Source: a virus. Taken from it: 35,760 bases of DNA. The stretch covers positions 1 to 35,760 of IMG/VR virus record IMGVR_UViG_3300035698_027721; one strand, 5' to 3'. The notes under the pieces were generated by a model that was given only the letters and a program-made list of their open reading frames with translations, was not told the DNA's origin and did no database searches. The position numbers were made by a program, and so were the translations under genes. This document shows positions 13,788 to 22,276 of this stretch, one piece after another (position 1 is the stretch's first letter; the number at the start of each line of letters is the position of its first letter).

Positions 13788-14963
13788 ATGCCACTTTTAA
13801 GACCAGAAGAATATTTTGGGAAGCAAGACATATGGGAACGTGAGCATACTTATGTGCCCCCTAGAGAGTATATTGTTGATACTCATGTAGATGCTATTAA
13901 GAATATTATAATCGATGGATTAAGAGATTTGTTTTTAAAGCATCAGGCGTTCCAATATGTTCCTAGAGCAGATGATATTCCTGGACCTGATTTGTGCAAA
14001 ACAGGAATAGTAATTACAGATGTATATAATTATGAAACAAGATTTCTCCCAGTTATAACAGTAAGAGTCAATAATAGTAATACACGTCATATAAGTTTTA
14101 ATCAGAATGTTGGTACAGAAGCTTATCTAATGGATGAAAGTGGGACTCTTACTAGAGATTCGTATGACCGACCAATTCCGATATTTTATGAATATGCAGG
14201 TGCTTGGGATTCAAGTGTTACTCTGAATATCTCTGCAGAAAGTACAATAGAGAGAGAAGAGCTGGTGACCTTTTGTTCAGTAGTAGCTATTAATTTACTT
14301 AGAGATTATTGGCGTTATGAAGGGATGTTTGTAAATAATGTATCGGTAGGAGGAGAAACGGAAGCTCCATTTGCAAATGATTATATTTTTCAACAATCTA
14401 TTACATTAGATGTTTATTCTGAATGGACAAGAAGAATTCCTGTTCCTTCAGATATCCTTGAAGGGATTAATATGCAGATGAATGTTGTTGATTCTAGTGA
14501 TTCAAGTGATATTAGTACTCGAACAGATTTAGTAACTCCTGCATTTCTAGTTGATAATTCTATTTTCTGGAATGGAGCAAGTTGGCAAGTTAAAACAATG
14601 TACAGAGATTTATTAGAAGATAGATTAGATTTAAATGGAACAATAGCGTTAATGGATGAGCTTATTGCTAGAGCAAATGTATTAAAAGGATCTCTAGTAT
14701 ATACCCATAGTTTGACTTCGTTTGATACAATAAATGTAAACGATTTCTTTTTATTGATGGTTCATGTAGATGATGCTTTAAGATTAGAAACGCACGATTT
14801 GCTTAGCAAATTAGATTCATATATAAGTACTTTAGTAGATAGTGCACAAATAGTATCATTAACAGCTAACCGAAATAGATTAGACGATATTGAGCGTACT
14901 TTAGTAGGTGACACGGTGGACGTAGGCGTTGGTTACGTTCCTAAAGGTAGTGGACAACTCTAA
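13788..14963 (+). CDS. Probable tail terminator / tail completion protein
   Basis: This 391-aa protein lies directly upstream of the sheath gene, where the tail terminator usually is. Residues about 30-225 fit that role: a helix (VDTHVDAIKNIIIDGLRDLFLKH), strands (GIVITDVYNYETRFLPVITVRV), an aromatic insertion and a second helix (LVTFCSVVAINLLRDYW) followed by strands ending in LDVYSEWTRRIP. The C-terminal 160 residues are helical and unusual for the family (LDLNGTIALMDELIARA, LETHDLLSKLDSYIST), so the protein is longer than a typical terminator. Start: ATG 13788 follows AAGGTAGAAGG. The call rests on order and secondary-structure pattern rather than a catalytic motif, and a neck protein remains possible. 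Confidence 0.5.
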   Translation: MPLLRPEEYFGKQDIWEREHTYVPPREYIVDTHVDAIKNIIIDGLRDLFLKHQAFQYVPRADDIPGPDLCKTGIVITDVYNYETRFLPVITVRVNNSNTRHISFNQNVGTEAYLMDESGTLTRDSYDRPIPIFYEYAGAWDSSVTLNISAESTIEREELVTFCSVVAINLLRDYWRYEGMFVNNVSVGGETEAPFANDYIFQQSITLDVYSEWTRRIPVPSDILEGINMQMNVVDSSDSSDISTRTDLVTPAFLVDNSIFWNGASWQVKTMYRDLLEDRLDLNGTIALMDELIARANVLKGSLVYTHSLTSFDTINVNDFFLLMVHVDDALRLETHDLLSKLDSYISTLVDSAQIVSLTANRNRLDDIERTLVGDTVDVGVGYVPKGSGQL

Positions 14964-15059
14964 AGAGTCTCGTTATTCTATTTTATGAAAAAGAGGTGAT
15001 TAAAATTTTCTCGTATTCTACGCGCTTCGATTTGTTAATTAAATTTAAAGGAGAATAAC
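14964..15059 (+). promoter_or_regulatory. Non-coding leader of the sheath gene with a 12-bp direct repeat
   Basis: This 96-bp gap holds TCTCGTTATTCTA (14968-14980) and TCTCGTATTCTA (15009-15020), two near-identical copies 41 bp apart. AAAGGAG (15047-15053) stands 6 nt before ATG 15060. No TATTGATA element or terminator is present. The only long-looking ATG (14985) opens a 4-codon frame. The repeats might bind a regulator of the most highly needed tail gene, which is inference. Confidence 0.3.
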
Positions 15060-17102
15060 ATGCCAAATATACAAGGTATAGTTGGATATGCTGTCCCTGG
15101 AGCGTATTCGATAGTAAGATCATTGCCAGGAGCAGTATCTCTTCCCGGCTCACCTACGGTTGTATGTATTTTAGGTAATAGAGGTCAAACGGAAGAAAGA
15201 TTAGTAGCTAGAGCATTAGGTGATGCACAAGATGGATTGCCTATTAATTTTACTTATGATGAAGGTCCTGATGGACGTCATTTTCAGCTTGGTAAAACTA
15301 ATCTTGTTACTGGTTCTGTAGAAATATATTTGAACCCAGTTGGCGATGGTAACGATACTCCTCTCGCAAAAGTAACTGGTGTCACAGATCCTAGATTTGA
15401 TGCTGACTCTACTTATGCTGGGACAAGAGTTGTTACTACAGATGCTTATGAAGATTTGATCACAGAATTTCCTACAGAAAATATTTTTGTAGAGCAGTTT
15501 GTAGGGGTAGACGGAATGGATAGATATCGTGTAAGATATATTGATCCTACTGTTACTGCTGATGATCCTACTTTTGGATTATCGTTTTCGGATGAAGAAG
15601 CTAGAGGACTTGACGGCTATCAAGCGTTATCAAAATCAGGGTACGATGGTTACTTTGGAGTTGGTGCTGCTGGTACTTCTGAGAGTCAGCATTATTATTT
15701 AGATGAGACAACTGGTCAGATTATTCTTGATCAGCCTCTTAATTTTAAAGATAGCTTATTCTCTAGTTATGTAGCAGAAGCAGATCTTAATGATCCAGAG
15801 TTGTTTTATGATATTGAAGATCTTTATGCAAAGCATGGATTTCCTTCTGTATTTAATAATATTTCACTAGCAGCTTCTCTCGCTTTTGAGAATGGTGCAG
15901 CAGCTGTTTTAGCATGTCATGGTGGAGTAACATGGACAGGTACTCGTTGGGTACAGGACCCTCAGTTTGTTGATGCTTTTGCTAAATTGAAAGCGGAAGA
16001 TCTTGACATTCTTGTTCCTGTTACTGATAAGAGAATTTTGAACGAGATTATTGTTCCTGCTTATCAACCAGGTGTATCCCCTTATGATAAGATTACTGAT
16101 GGTAAGATACTTATAGATCCTATTGGTGGTAGTGATGATCCTGGTCCAAATTTACCAGTAACTAGTGTCACAACTGCAGACGCAATAGTATATAAGAATA
16201 GTCAGACATTAGTTTTAGATGGTGTTGGGGATGACGGGTATGTAACAGAAGTAGTTAGTGGTGCTCTTAAAATTACTCTTAATACTGCATTGGTATGGGG
16301 TGATAAGGTTGCTGTCGACTATAATACTAGTTTAGATCTTCTTGCGATTCTTCAGGTTTCTGGAAAGAATCATGTTGAGTTTATGTCATCAACAGCCGAA
16401 AGAAAAGAGAGAATAATGTTTACAGGACCAGATGAGTTTGATACTGTCAGAGACTTGTATGATTATTTGACAAACAGTATTACTGGTGTTGCTGCTACAT
16501 TTGGAGATTCTTATAGATGTATGTATCTTGCACCTACTAATATTGAGAGAACAATTAATGGTAAGTTAGAAACATTATCTGGTTTATATATGGCTGCATC
16601 AGCTGCTGGTCTTGCAGCAGGTAATCAATATATTCCAGAACCACTTACCAATAAGACTATTGTTGGTTTTAATATTCCAAGAGATCAGAAGTTCACGAGA
16701 GCTCAAGTTTCAGTTCTTGGTGGTGATGGTATTGCTCTTTGTACTCCATTAGCAGCAGGAGCTAAGATTATTCATAGCATGACTACATCGAATAGCGGTA
16801 ATGCTGTTGAAGAGGAAATCTCTATTACAAGAGCTAGTGATTATGTTGCTAAGACTACAAGAGCACTTCTTGAAGCTCGATTTGTTGGAAAGACGATTCA
16901 GGTGAATACTGTTAATGATGTAACAGTAACGTCAAAATCTGTTTTAGCTTCTCTTAAAGCGCAAGCTATTATGCTTGAGTGGGCAAATCTTTCTGTGAAG
17001 CAAGATACAAGTGAGCCTCGTCAGATAAACGTAAGTTTTGACATTAACCCAATATTCCCATTGAACTGGATTAATATCGAGTTCTCAGTTGGGCTATTAT
17101 AA
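15060..17102 (+). CDS. Tail sheath protein
   Basis: The 680-aa product has the usual build of a myovirus sheath. The N-terminus carries a PGAYS...LPGSPTVVCILGNRG segment that marks sheath proteins. A large variable surface region (about 50-430) includes the inserted 16120-16320 beta unit. The conserved C-terminal domain (about 500-680) starts after the VAATFGDSYRCMYLAPTN region, contains ISITRASDYVAKTTRALLE and ends with strands LEWANLSVKQD and FPLNWINIEFSVGLL. The sheath contracts around the tube to drive injection. The gene has a strong AAAGGAG leader and lies 17 bp ahead of the tube gene. At 680 aa it resembles T4 gp18 in size (659 aa). Confidence 0.9.
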   Translation: MPNIQGIVGYAVPGAYSIVRSLPGAVSLPGSPTVVCILGNRGQTEERLVARALGDAQDGLPINFTYDEGPDGRHFQLGKTNLVTGSVEIYLNPVGDGNDTPLAKVTGVTDPRFDADSTYAGTRVVTTDAYEDLITEFPTENIFVEQFVGVDGMDRYRVRYIDPTVTADDPTFGLSFSDEEARGLDGYQALSKSGYDGYFGVGAAGTSESQHYYLDETTGQIILDQPLNFKDSLFSSYVAEADLNDPELFYDIEDLYAKHGFPSVFNNISLAASLAFENGAAAVLACHGGVTWTGTRWVQDPQFVDAFAKLKAEDLDILVPVTDKRILNEIIVPAYQPGVSPYDKITDGKILIDPIGGSDDPGPNLPVTSVTTADAIVYKNSQTLVLDGVGDDGYVTEVVSGALKITLNTALVWGDKVAVDYNTSLDLLAILQVSGKNHVEFMSSTAERKERIMFTGPDEFDTVRDLYDYLTNSITGVAATFGDSYRCMYLAPTNIERTINGKLETLSGLYMAASAAGLAAGNQYIPEPLTNKTIVGFNIPRDQKFTRAQVSVLGGDGIALCTPLAAGAKIIHSMTTSNSGNAVEEEISITRASDYVAKTTRALLEARFVGKTIQVNTVNDVTVTSKSVLASLKAQAIMLEWANLSVKQDTSEPRQINVSFDINPIFPLNWINIEFSVGLL

Positions 17103-17119
17103 TTTAAAGGAGGCCACAA

Positions 17120-17767
17120 ATGGCAGAAGGCAGAGAACAAACAGGTGGAAGTGGCATGGGCGTTACTTCAACTCTACATCAGACAGGGTTGCAGACGGCT
17201 TTAAGTACACAAATAAAGATATATGCTACTGGTAATGATGGTGACAAATATCCTATTGGAGCAATTCAGTCACTTGCTCCAACAGAAACAAGACCATTAC
17301 TTCGCATAAGTGAAGTCGGGACAGATGCAGTAGTCGAGATTATTCCTCAGGCAGCTACTACTATAGAGTTGTCGGTTACTAGGATAATTTTTGATTTTCA
17401 GAGATTACCAGCTGCATTTCAGAGAGGTTTTAGACATATCAATGCGGCAAGATTACCGTTTGATATTGTTGTAGAAGATTATAATGCTGCTCGCGAGGTA
17501 TCTGTAGGAGATGTTGGAGGGGTATCTGCAGGAGTAAGGGTTACTACAACCTACAAGAATTGCTGGATTAATACTTATAGTTTTAGTTATACCCAAGATA
17601 ATTATATGATTTCTGAGACAGCAACAATTTGGGCTGAGCATGTATATGATTCAGATAATGGAACAGGTATTGCTGTTGGTGGCGATGATACTTTTGAAGC
17701 AACTGCTAATGAGAGTGCAACAGCGAATACTCTCTCTGATGCTACTGCTGCACCTACTGTATCGTAG
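17120..17767 (+). CDS. Tail tube protein
   Basis: The 215-aa product immediately follows the sheath gene behind a strong AAAGGAGG. It is mainly beta-strand, with the pattern of tube proteins: IKIYATGNDGDKYPIGAIQSLAPTE at the start, a central VTRIIFDFQRLPAAFQRG, and YKNCWINTYSFSYTQDNYMISETATIWAEHV as the closing strands of the barrel. The last 40 residues are Ala-, Thr- and Asp-rich and probably flexible. Hexamer rings of this protein would stack to form the tube inside the sheath. Gene order (sheath, tube, chaperones, tape measure) supports the call. A hairpin 20 bp after the stop may reduce transcription into the downstream chaperone genes, which need less product. Confidence 0.85.
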   Translation: MAEGREQTGGSGMGVTSTLHQTGLQTALSTQIKIYATGNDGDKYPIGAIQSLAPTETRPLLRISEVGTDAVVEIIPQAATTIELSVTRIIFDFQRLPAAFQRGFRHINAARLPFDIVVEDYNAAREVSVGDVGGVSAGVRVTTTYKNCWINTYSFSYTQDNYMISETATIWAEHVYDSDNGTGIAVGGDDTFEATANESATANTLSDATAAPTVS

Positions 17768-17786
17768 GTAAAATAGAACCATTAGG

Positions 17787-17822
17787 TGGGGAGGGAGAAG
17801 TCCCCTCCCATCTTTAATTTTA
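17787..17822 (+). terminator. Terminator-like hairpin after the tail tube gene
   Basis: TGGG, a bulged G and AGGG (17787-17795) pair with CCCTCCCA (17803-17810) around a short loop, giving a G-C rich 8-bp stem in an AT-rich genome, followed by TCTTTAATTTTATATT. The T tract is imperfect, so termination may be partial. It would lower expression of chaperone and tape measure relative to tube, and could also protect the 3' end of the tube mRNA. Confidence 0.65.
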
Positions 17823-17844
17823 TATTTAAACAGAGGATGGCTTC

Positions 17845-18489
17845 ATGGAATCAGGTGGGAAAATTATAAATGCAAGTGCACAAGTTGGTGACTGTGACGA
17901 TAGTGGCATAGTTAAAGAAAAGTCATTAATAATTGATGATGTTAGTATTTTAGCAGTAGCTCCAGTAGCTCCAGTAGCTCCAGTAGCTCCAGTAGCTCCA
18001 GTAGCTCCAGTAGCTCCAGCAGCTCCAGTAGTTCCAGTAGCTCCAGTAGTTCCAGTAGCTCCAGTAGCTCCAGTAGCTCCAGTAGCTCCTGTAACTCCAG
18101 TAGTTAACTTTAATCAAATCAATGGAGATTTGAGTCAGTTAGTGAATGTAGGGAAAATTGAAGAGGAGATTAAACTTTTTGGATTTACGATTAATATATC
18201 AACATTGTCAGCTACTGAGAATACAGAGATATTAGAACGAACAGCATTGTTAACAGATGATACAGCTAGATTTAATGAATTAAGATATGAGATATTAGCT
18301 AAAGCGATTAAGTCTGTTAATGGAGCAAAATTAGAAGCTTTATATAATGGTCCTCCAATTAAGAATAAAGCAAAGGGTGTTATTTCTGGATTGCAGCAAT
18401 TGTTTGTTAATATGTTATTTGATAAATATAATGACATGGTAGAGCGCAGTGAAAAAGCTTTGGAAGAGGGGGCTGTCTTAAAAAACTAG
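17845..18489 (+). CDS. Tail assembly chaperone, short form (gpG-like)
   Basis: This 214-aa product is placed between tube and tape measure genes, the standard site of the chaperone pair (lambda G/GT type). Residues 1-37 are polar. Residues 38-85 are a 16-fold VAP tripeptide repeat, unusual for this role. Residues 88-214 are a helical domain ([55 protein letters not shown]). The last codons are TTA AAA AAC TAG, which form a slippery heptamer; a -1 shift makes a longer product (see 18486-18854). The chaperone is thought to coat the tape measure before tube polymerisation. ATG 17845 is preceded by CAGAGGA at a normal distance. Confidence 0.75.
   Translation: MESGGKIINASAQVGDCDDSGIVKEKSLIIDDVSILAVAPVAPVAPVAPVAPVAPVAPAAPVVPVAPVVPVAPVAPVAPVAPVTPVVNFNQINGDLSQLVNVGKIEEEIKLFGFTINISTLSATENTEILERTALLTDDTARFNELRYEILAKAIKSVNGAKLEALYNGPPIKNKAKGVISGLQQLFVNMLFDKYNDMVERSEKALEEGAVLKN
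17956..18099 (+). repeat. 16 tandem copies of a 9-bp unit (GTAGCTCCA) in the chaperone gene
   Basis: Sixteen in-frame 9-bp units run from 17956 to 18099. Eleven are exact GTAGCTCCA, and the others differ by one base (for example GCAGCTCCA at 18019, GTAGTTCCA at 18028 and 18046, GTAGCTCCT at 18082, GTAACTCCA at 18091). They encode a Val-Ala-Pro linker of 48 residues. The near-perfect units suggest recent expansion by slippage, so copy number may vary between isolates. Confidence 0.95.
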
Positions 18490-18549
18490 CGAAGGAGCCA
18501 CTTAGCCGTCTTAGATGGAGGATTGCAAGGGTATTAGGTAGGTGGTTCC
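18480..18549 (+). promoter_or_regulatory. Programmed -1 ribosomal frameshift signal
   Basis: The heptamer A AAA AAC (18480-18486) lies in the correct phase (TTA AAA AAC) and is followed at once by the TAG of the short form. After a 7-nt spacer GGAGCCACT (18494-18502) can pair with GGTGGTTCC (18541-18549), a 9-bp stem with two G-U pairs and a 38-nt loop that could hold further pairing. Slippery site, spacer and stem all match the canonical pattern. The -1 frame is then open for 122 codons up to the tape measure start. Confidence 0.85.
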
Positions 18550-18854
18550 ATGATCCCGAATTTGATAAGCTTAATTCAGCACAGTGGAAATTTTATGCTG
18601 AGCAATTAGTTTTAGATGATATAGAAAAGATTGAAGGTAATAGAGATTTAGCCGAATATGCAATGGCGTTTATGAATAGTGAAGGGGTACAACAGGTTCA
18701 AAAACGTAGAGAAATTGAAAAGAATAAACCTTCTGATAAAGAATTTGCTAACCAATTGGAAACTATGTTTGGAAGAAAAACAAATTTAGAAAAAACAAAA
18801 AGACAGATAGAAGCATCATCTACTCCTCTTGATGAAATTAAGGTATTAAATTAA
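18486..18854 (+). CDS. Frameshift extension of the tail assembly chaperone (T part of gpGT-like protein)
   Basis: This is not a free gene but the -1 frame extension of the chaperone at 17845. It runs from CTA 18486 to TAA 18852-18854 and adds 122 residues, giving a long form of about 336 aa. The residues include a basic start ([21 protein letters not shown]), an aromatic helix (AQWKFYAEQLVLDDIEKIEG) and a charged coiled-coil tail. The stop abuts the tape measure ATG at 18855. In lambda the T part is what binds the tape measure, so this segment should do the same. An internal ATG at 18663 could make a 63-aa protein, but it has no good ribosome binding site. Confidence 0.8.
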   Translation, partial: LAKEPLSRLRWRIARVLGRWFHDPEFDKLNSAQWKFYAEQLVLDDIEKIEGNRDLAEYAMAFMNSEGVQQVQKRREIEKNKPSDKEFANQLETMFGRKTNLEKTKRQIEASSTPLDEIKVLN

Positions 18855-21800
18855 ATGGCAGATTTAAACAAATTATTTAAGGACATTATAGATAAAGCTC
18901 AAGGGGCTACTGCAGCAACAGGAGATTTTGCTGGAGGAATAGATGAACTTGGCGAAGCTCTTAAAGATGCTATTCCTGACGCTCAAGCGTTAGAAGATAT
19001 TCTTAAACAAGTTTCTTCTCAAGATTCTGCTCAGGCACGTCAAGGTATTGAATTACTCAAACAAACCCTTAAGGCAGCAGGTATTGATGTTTCTAAGTTA
19101 AGCGGAGAGTTCGAAAAATTAGGGAAAGCAGCAACTAAAGGGACAAGAACAACAGTAGAAGGATTAAAAGATGGAGCAAAAGCAGCAGATACTCTATCGA
19201 GTGCTATTGATAATAGTAGTGATTCTTTTGATGAAGCAGAAAGAAAGGCAGCAAGAGCTACTGCCAAAATGGAAAAGGGCCTTAATAAAGTCACGAAAGC
19301 TGTAGATAGTCTTTATGGTGGATTTAAAAGTGGGGATCTTTCTACATTAGTTGGTGGTAATAAGTTTGTTTCTTTTTTGCAAGGTGCTTTTGATTCAACT
19401 CAAAAATTAAATAGACAAGTTTTAGAGCTTGGAGCTACAACTCAATCTTTTGAAAAAGCCTCTAATAGAGTTGGTGAATTTAGAGGTCAGCTCCGGAGTA
19501 TGGGTGTAACTATGGGTGTAGGATATGAAGAAGCCCATAAATATAGTCATCAGATGCAAGAGGCAGGATTTAGTCAAGATCAAATTACTAAATCAGTTAA
19601 AGTTGGTGATCAACAGATGAAAGGGATGATTGCAACTCAAGCAGCAGCTGTTTCAGCAGGTATGACTTTTGCACAATCTAATGATTTGATGGCTCAATCA
19701 ATGCAACATTTTGGAGGTACAGCAGGAGATGCAGTTGAAAATATTGTCAATATAGGGACTGCAGCTCGAACTGCAGGGACTAGTACTAGGCTTCTTTCTC
19801 CTATAGTTAAAGGATTAATGGGAGATTTTAAATTTCTAGGAATGGATATTCAGAATGTTACTAATCTTATTGCCAATTCCGCTAAAGAATCAAAAACTGC
19901 GAAAGTAGATATGGAAGTTATGGGATCAGCAATTAAGGGCATGAGGGGTATGGGAATGGGAGGCATGGCCTTTTTCTCACAAATGGGGGGTGCTCCAGGA
20001 TCTAAAGGAGGAGGTGCTCTTACAGGTGCATTGCAAATGGAAGAAGCAATGGCAGGCAAAGGCGAAGGTGTAGAAGGCGCAATGCAGACGATAATAAAAG
20101 GGCTAGAAAGATCTACGGGAGGCAGTTTATTAACTCGATCACAGGGTGCTAATGGATCACAACAAGAGGCAGCTCGTTTTACGATGCAAAGATCATTGTT
20201 AATGAAACAACTTAGCTTAGATAGGGATCAAGCTTCTAGATTTATGGAAATTTCTCAACATCTACAAAGTTCTGATGTGTCTGGTAAAAAAAGAACGGCT
20301 TTAAATAAAGAGCTTGCTAGTCTTGGGAAAAATCAGAAAAGTTTTGCAGCAAAGACTTATACAGTGTCTCAACAAATGAAAGATTATTTACGAAAAATAG
20401 AATCTAAGGTTTCTGAGTTTGTAAATAGGTTTTTTGGTTGGACAAGTAAAGTATTCGGATTAAGTCGTCTTTCAACAGCAATAGGAGCGTCATTTGGGAT
20501 AGCATTAGCTTCATGGGGTCTAAAGAAGGTCTTAATGGGACTTATCCCAGGTGGTAGTGGAATTGGTGGAGCTGGTGGAATTGGTGGAGCTGGAATGGGG
20601 GTATTGTCAAAATTAGCTATTCCTGCAGCAGGTATTGGTGTAGGAGCATATCAAGGTATGCAATATATGAAAAGGGGGCCTCAAGATATTGGCAAGACAG
20701 AAAAAGGAATAAAGTTTGCTTCAGGATTTCTTGGAGGCTCAGAAGAAGGAGGACTTGGGAGTGCTGCTATAGGTGCTGCTAAAGGTGCCGCAATAGGGGC
20801 TTTTGCTGGACCGTGGGGAATAGCAATAGGCGCAGCGATAGGTGGATTTGCAGGTTTTGCGGGAGCTAAAAAATTAAATGATTTTATGGGTAGTCAAGAG
20901 ACGAAGCATGTTGCAGCTACTAAGGTAGGGACTGCAAAGAATGAGTTAGCACTTTTAAAAAAACGAGAAGCAGCTGGGCAACTCACTATAGATCAGGAAT
21001 TTAGATTAAAAGAACTTGAAGGTGCTAAAAAATTAGAGCAAATGGCTCTTTCGACTAAAGAGAGAGAAGAGTTTGAGTCTAAAAAGAAAAATGTTGATTT
21101 ATTGATGGGTAAAGATAAAGAGAGATATGAAGTATTATTAGCAAGGGAAACTGCATATAAAAAAGCTATTGAACAACAAAAATTAGAGTTTACAGAAATA
21201 GTTTTAACATTTGGGGGAGAGTGGGATAGAAAATTTAAGAAAATGTTTGGTATGGATGAAAATAAGACTGAATCTAGTATACGAAGATCAGGAGAGAATC
21301 AATATGCAGCAAAAGGCTTAATAAAAAATGCAAGGATGGCGAAATCTAACGATGCTGATTTAGCAAAGGCAGAAAGTTGGATGGGGAATACCCAATCGAA
21401 AGAGGAATTAAGCCTTATAGCTCTTAATAATAAAAAAGGATTTCTTTCAAAAGACGAAAGTGATAGATTAGATGTACTTCAAACTAAGCGGGTACAAGAT
21501 TATGAAAAACAACAGACATGGCTTGGTGTTTTATATAAGAAGCAAGATGATTTAAATGCTCAAGCTAATATATATAAAGACATACAAGACAGGACAATAC
21601 AAGAAGCTATTATAGCAAAATCTCTAGAAGGTAAAAGTACAAAAGAGATTCAAGAGATATTGAAACATAATGGATTAGATGTATCTAAGAAAGAGGCAAA
21701 AGCATTAGCAACAGGGTCAGTAGAAGCTTACTCGAGTGCTGGAGGACAAAAACTTTCTCTAGATCAATTAGCGGAGTTAAGGAAGAGTCTTACTGATATG

Positions 21801-22265
21801 TTGTCATTCCAAACTGCACCAGGCCAAGTTAAACAAGTACCTGGGTCTACTAATGAGGCAGTATTAGGATTAGTTCATGGAGGAGAATTCATTGGAAGAC
21901 CTAAAAAGATAGCAGAGGAAACAGGATCAAGTTTAGCTGAATTTGCTAAACCTAAAAAGATAGCAGACGAAACAGGATTAGTATTACAAACACTTACAGG
22001 ATCGATACCAGCAGCAGCAGGAAGTGCAGGAGCAGCAACAGCATTTAATGGCAATGCAACTAATGGGACAACTAATAATATAAATAATGCAGTGGGTGGA
22101 ACAGCAGTAGGGGGAGTAGCAGCAGGCGGGAGTGGAGAGCTTACAATAATTGTAAAAGGTGAAGGCGGTCTTGAAAATATAATTAATGAAAGAATTAAAA
22201 TTAATATAGCAAATGGCATATTAGTAGGAACGGCGAAAGCTCTTAATCAAGAGAAAAATGGTTAA
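18855..22265 (+). CDS. Tape measure protein
   Basis: The 1136-aa product starts immediately after the chaperone stop. Residues 1-160 are helical and coiled-coil-like with many Ala, Lys and Asp. The middle contains amphipathic helices rich in Met and Gln. Residues about 540-680 are a Gly/Ala-rich hydrophobic region with two probable membrane-spanning stretches (GASFGIALASWGLKKVL and the AAIGAFAGPWGIAIGAAIGG segment), as expected for a protein that enters the host membrane during ejection. A charged helical region follows. The C-terminus has a duplicated RPKKIAEETG / KPKKIADETG unit (about 1015-1042) and an Ala/Gly/Asn linker. No lytic domain was seen. At about 0.15 nm per residue the tail would be near 170 nm; this is an estimate. 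Confidence 0.9.
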   Translation: MADLNKLFKDIIDKAQGATAATGDFAGGIDELGEALKDAIPDAQALEDILKQVSSQDSAQARQGIELLKQTLKAAGIDVSKLSGEFEKLGKAATKGTRTTVEGLKDGAKAADTLSSAIDNSSDSFDEAERKAARATAKMEKGLNKVTKAVDSLYGGFKSGDLSTLVGGNKFVSFLQGAFDSTQKLNRQVLELGATTQSFEKASNRVGEFRGQLRSMGVTMGVGYEEAHKYSHQMQEAGFSQDQITKSVKVGDQQMKGMIATQAAAVSAGMTFAQSNDLMAQSMQHFGGTAGDAVENIVNIGTAARTAGTSTRLLSPIVKGLMGDFKFLGMDIQNVTNLIANSAKESKTAKVDMEVMGSAIKGMRGMGMGGMAFFSQMGGAPGSKGGGALTGALQMEEAMAGKGEGVEGAMQTIIKGLERSTGGSLLTRSQGANGSQQEAARFTMQRSLLMKQLSLDRDQASRFMEISQHLQSSDVSGKKRTALNKELASLGKNQKSFAAKTYTVSQQMKDYLRKIESKVSEFVNRFFGWTSKVFGLSRLSTAIGASFGIALASWGLKKVLMGLIPGGSGIGGAGGIGGAGMGVLSKLAIPAAGIGVGAYQGMQYMKRGPQDIGKTEKGIKFASGFLGGSEEGGLGSAAIGAAKGAAIGAFAGPWGIAIGAAIGGFAGFAGAKKLNDFMGSQETKHVAATKVGTAKNELALLKKREAAGQLTIDQEFRLKELEGAKKLEQMALSTKEREEFESKKKNVDLLMGKDKERYEVLLARETAYKKAIEQQKLEFTEIVLTFGGEWDRKFKKMFGMDENKTESSIRRSGENQYAAKGLIKNARMAKSNDADLAKAESWMGNTQSKEELSLIALNNKKGFLSKDESDRLDVLQTKRVQDYEKQQTWLGVLYKKQDDLNAQANIYKDIQDRTIQEAIIAKSLEGKSTKEIQEILKHNGLDVSKKEAKALATGSVEAYSSAGGQKLSLDQLAELRKSLTDMLSFQTAPGQVKQVPGSTNEAVLGLVHGGEFIGRPKKIAEETGSSLAEFAKPKKIADETGLVLQTLTGSIPAAAGSAGAATAFNGNATNGTTNNINNAVGGTAVGGVAAGGSGELTIIVKGEGGLENIINERIKINIANGILVGTAKALNQEKNG

Positions 22266-22276
22266 AAGGGGATAAG

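Noticed and set aside
14957-14968. ACTCT/AGAGT palindrome at the end of the terminator gene as a transcription terminator
   Set aside because: Only 5 bp with a 2-nt loop, covering the stop codon and lacking a T tract.
17956-18099. CRISPR-like repeat array
   Set aside because: The 9-bp units are contiguous without spacers and in frame with the chaperone.
18663-18854. Independent 63-aa gene between chaperone and tape measure
   Set aside because: It has no convincing ribosome binding site, and its frame is open back to a canonical slippery heptamer, so it is better read as part of the -1 frameshift product.
18855-22265. Peptidoglycan hydrolase domain in the tape measure protein
   Set aside because: No lysozyme, transglycosylase or peptidase motif could be found in its glycine-rich or helical parts.
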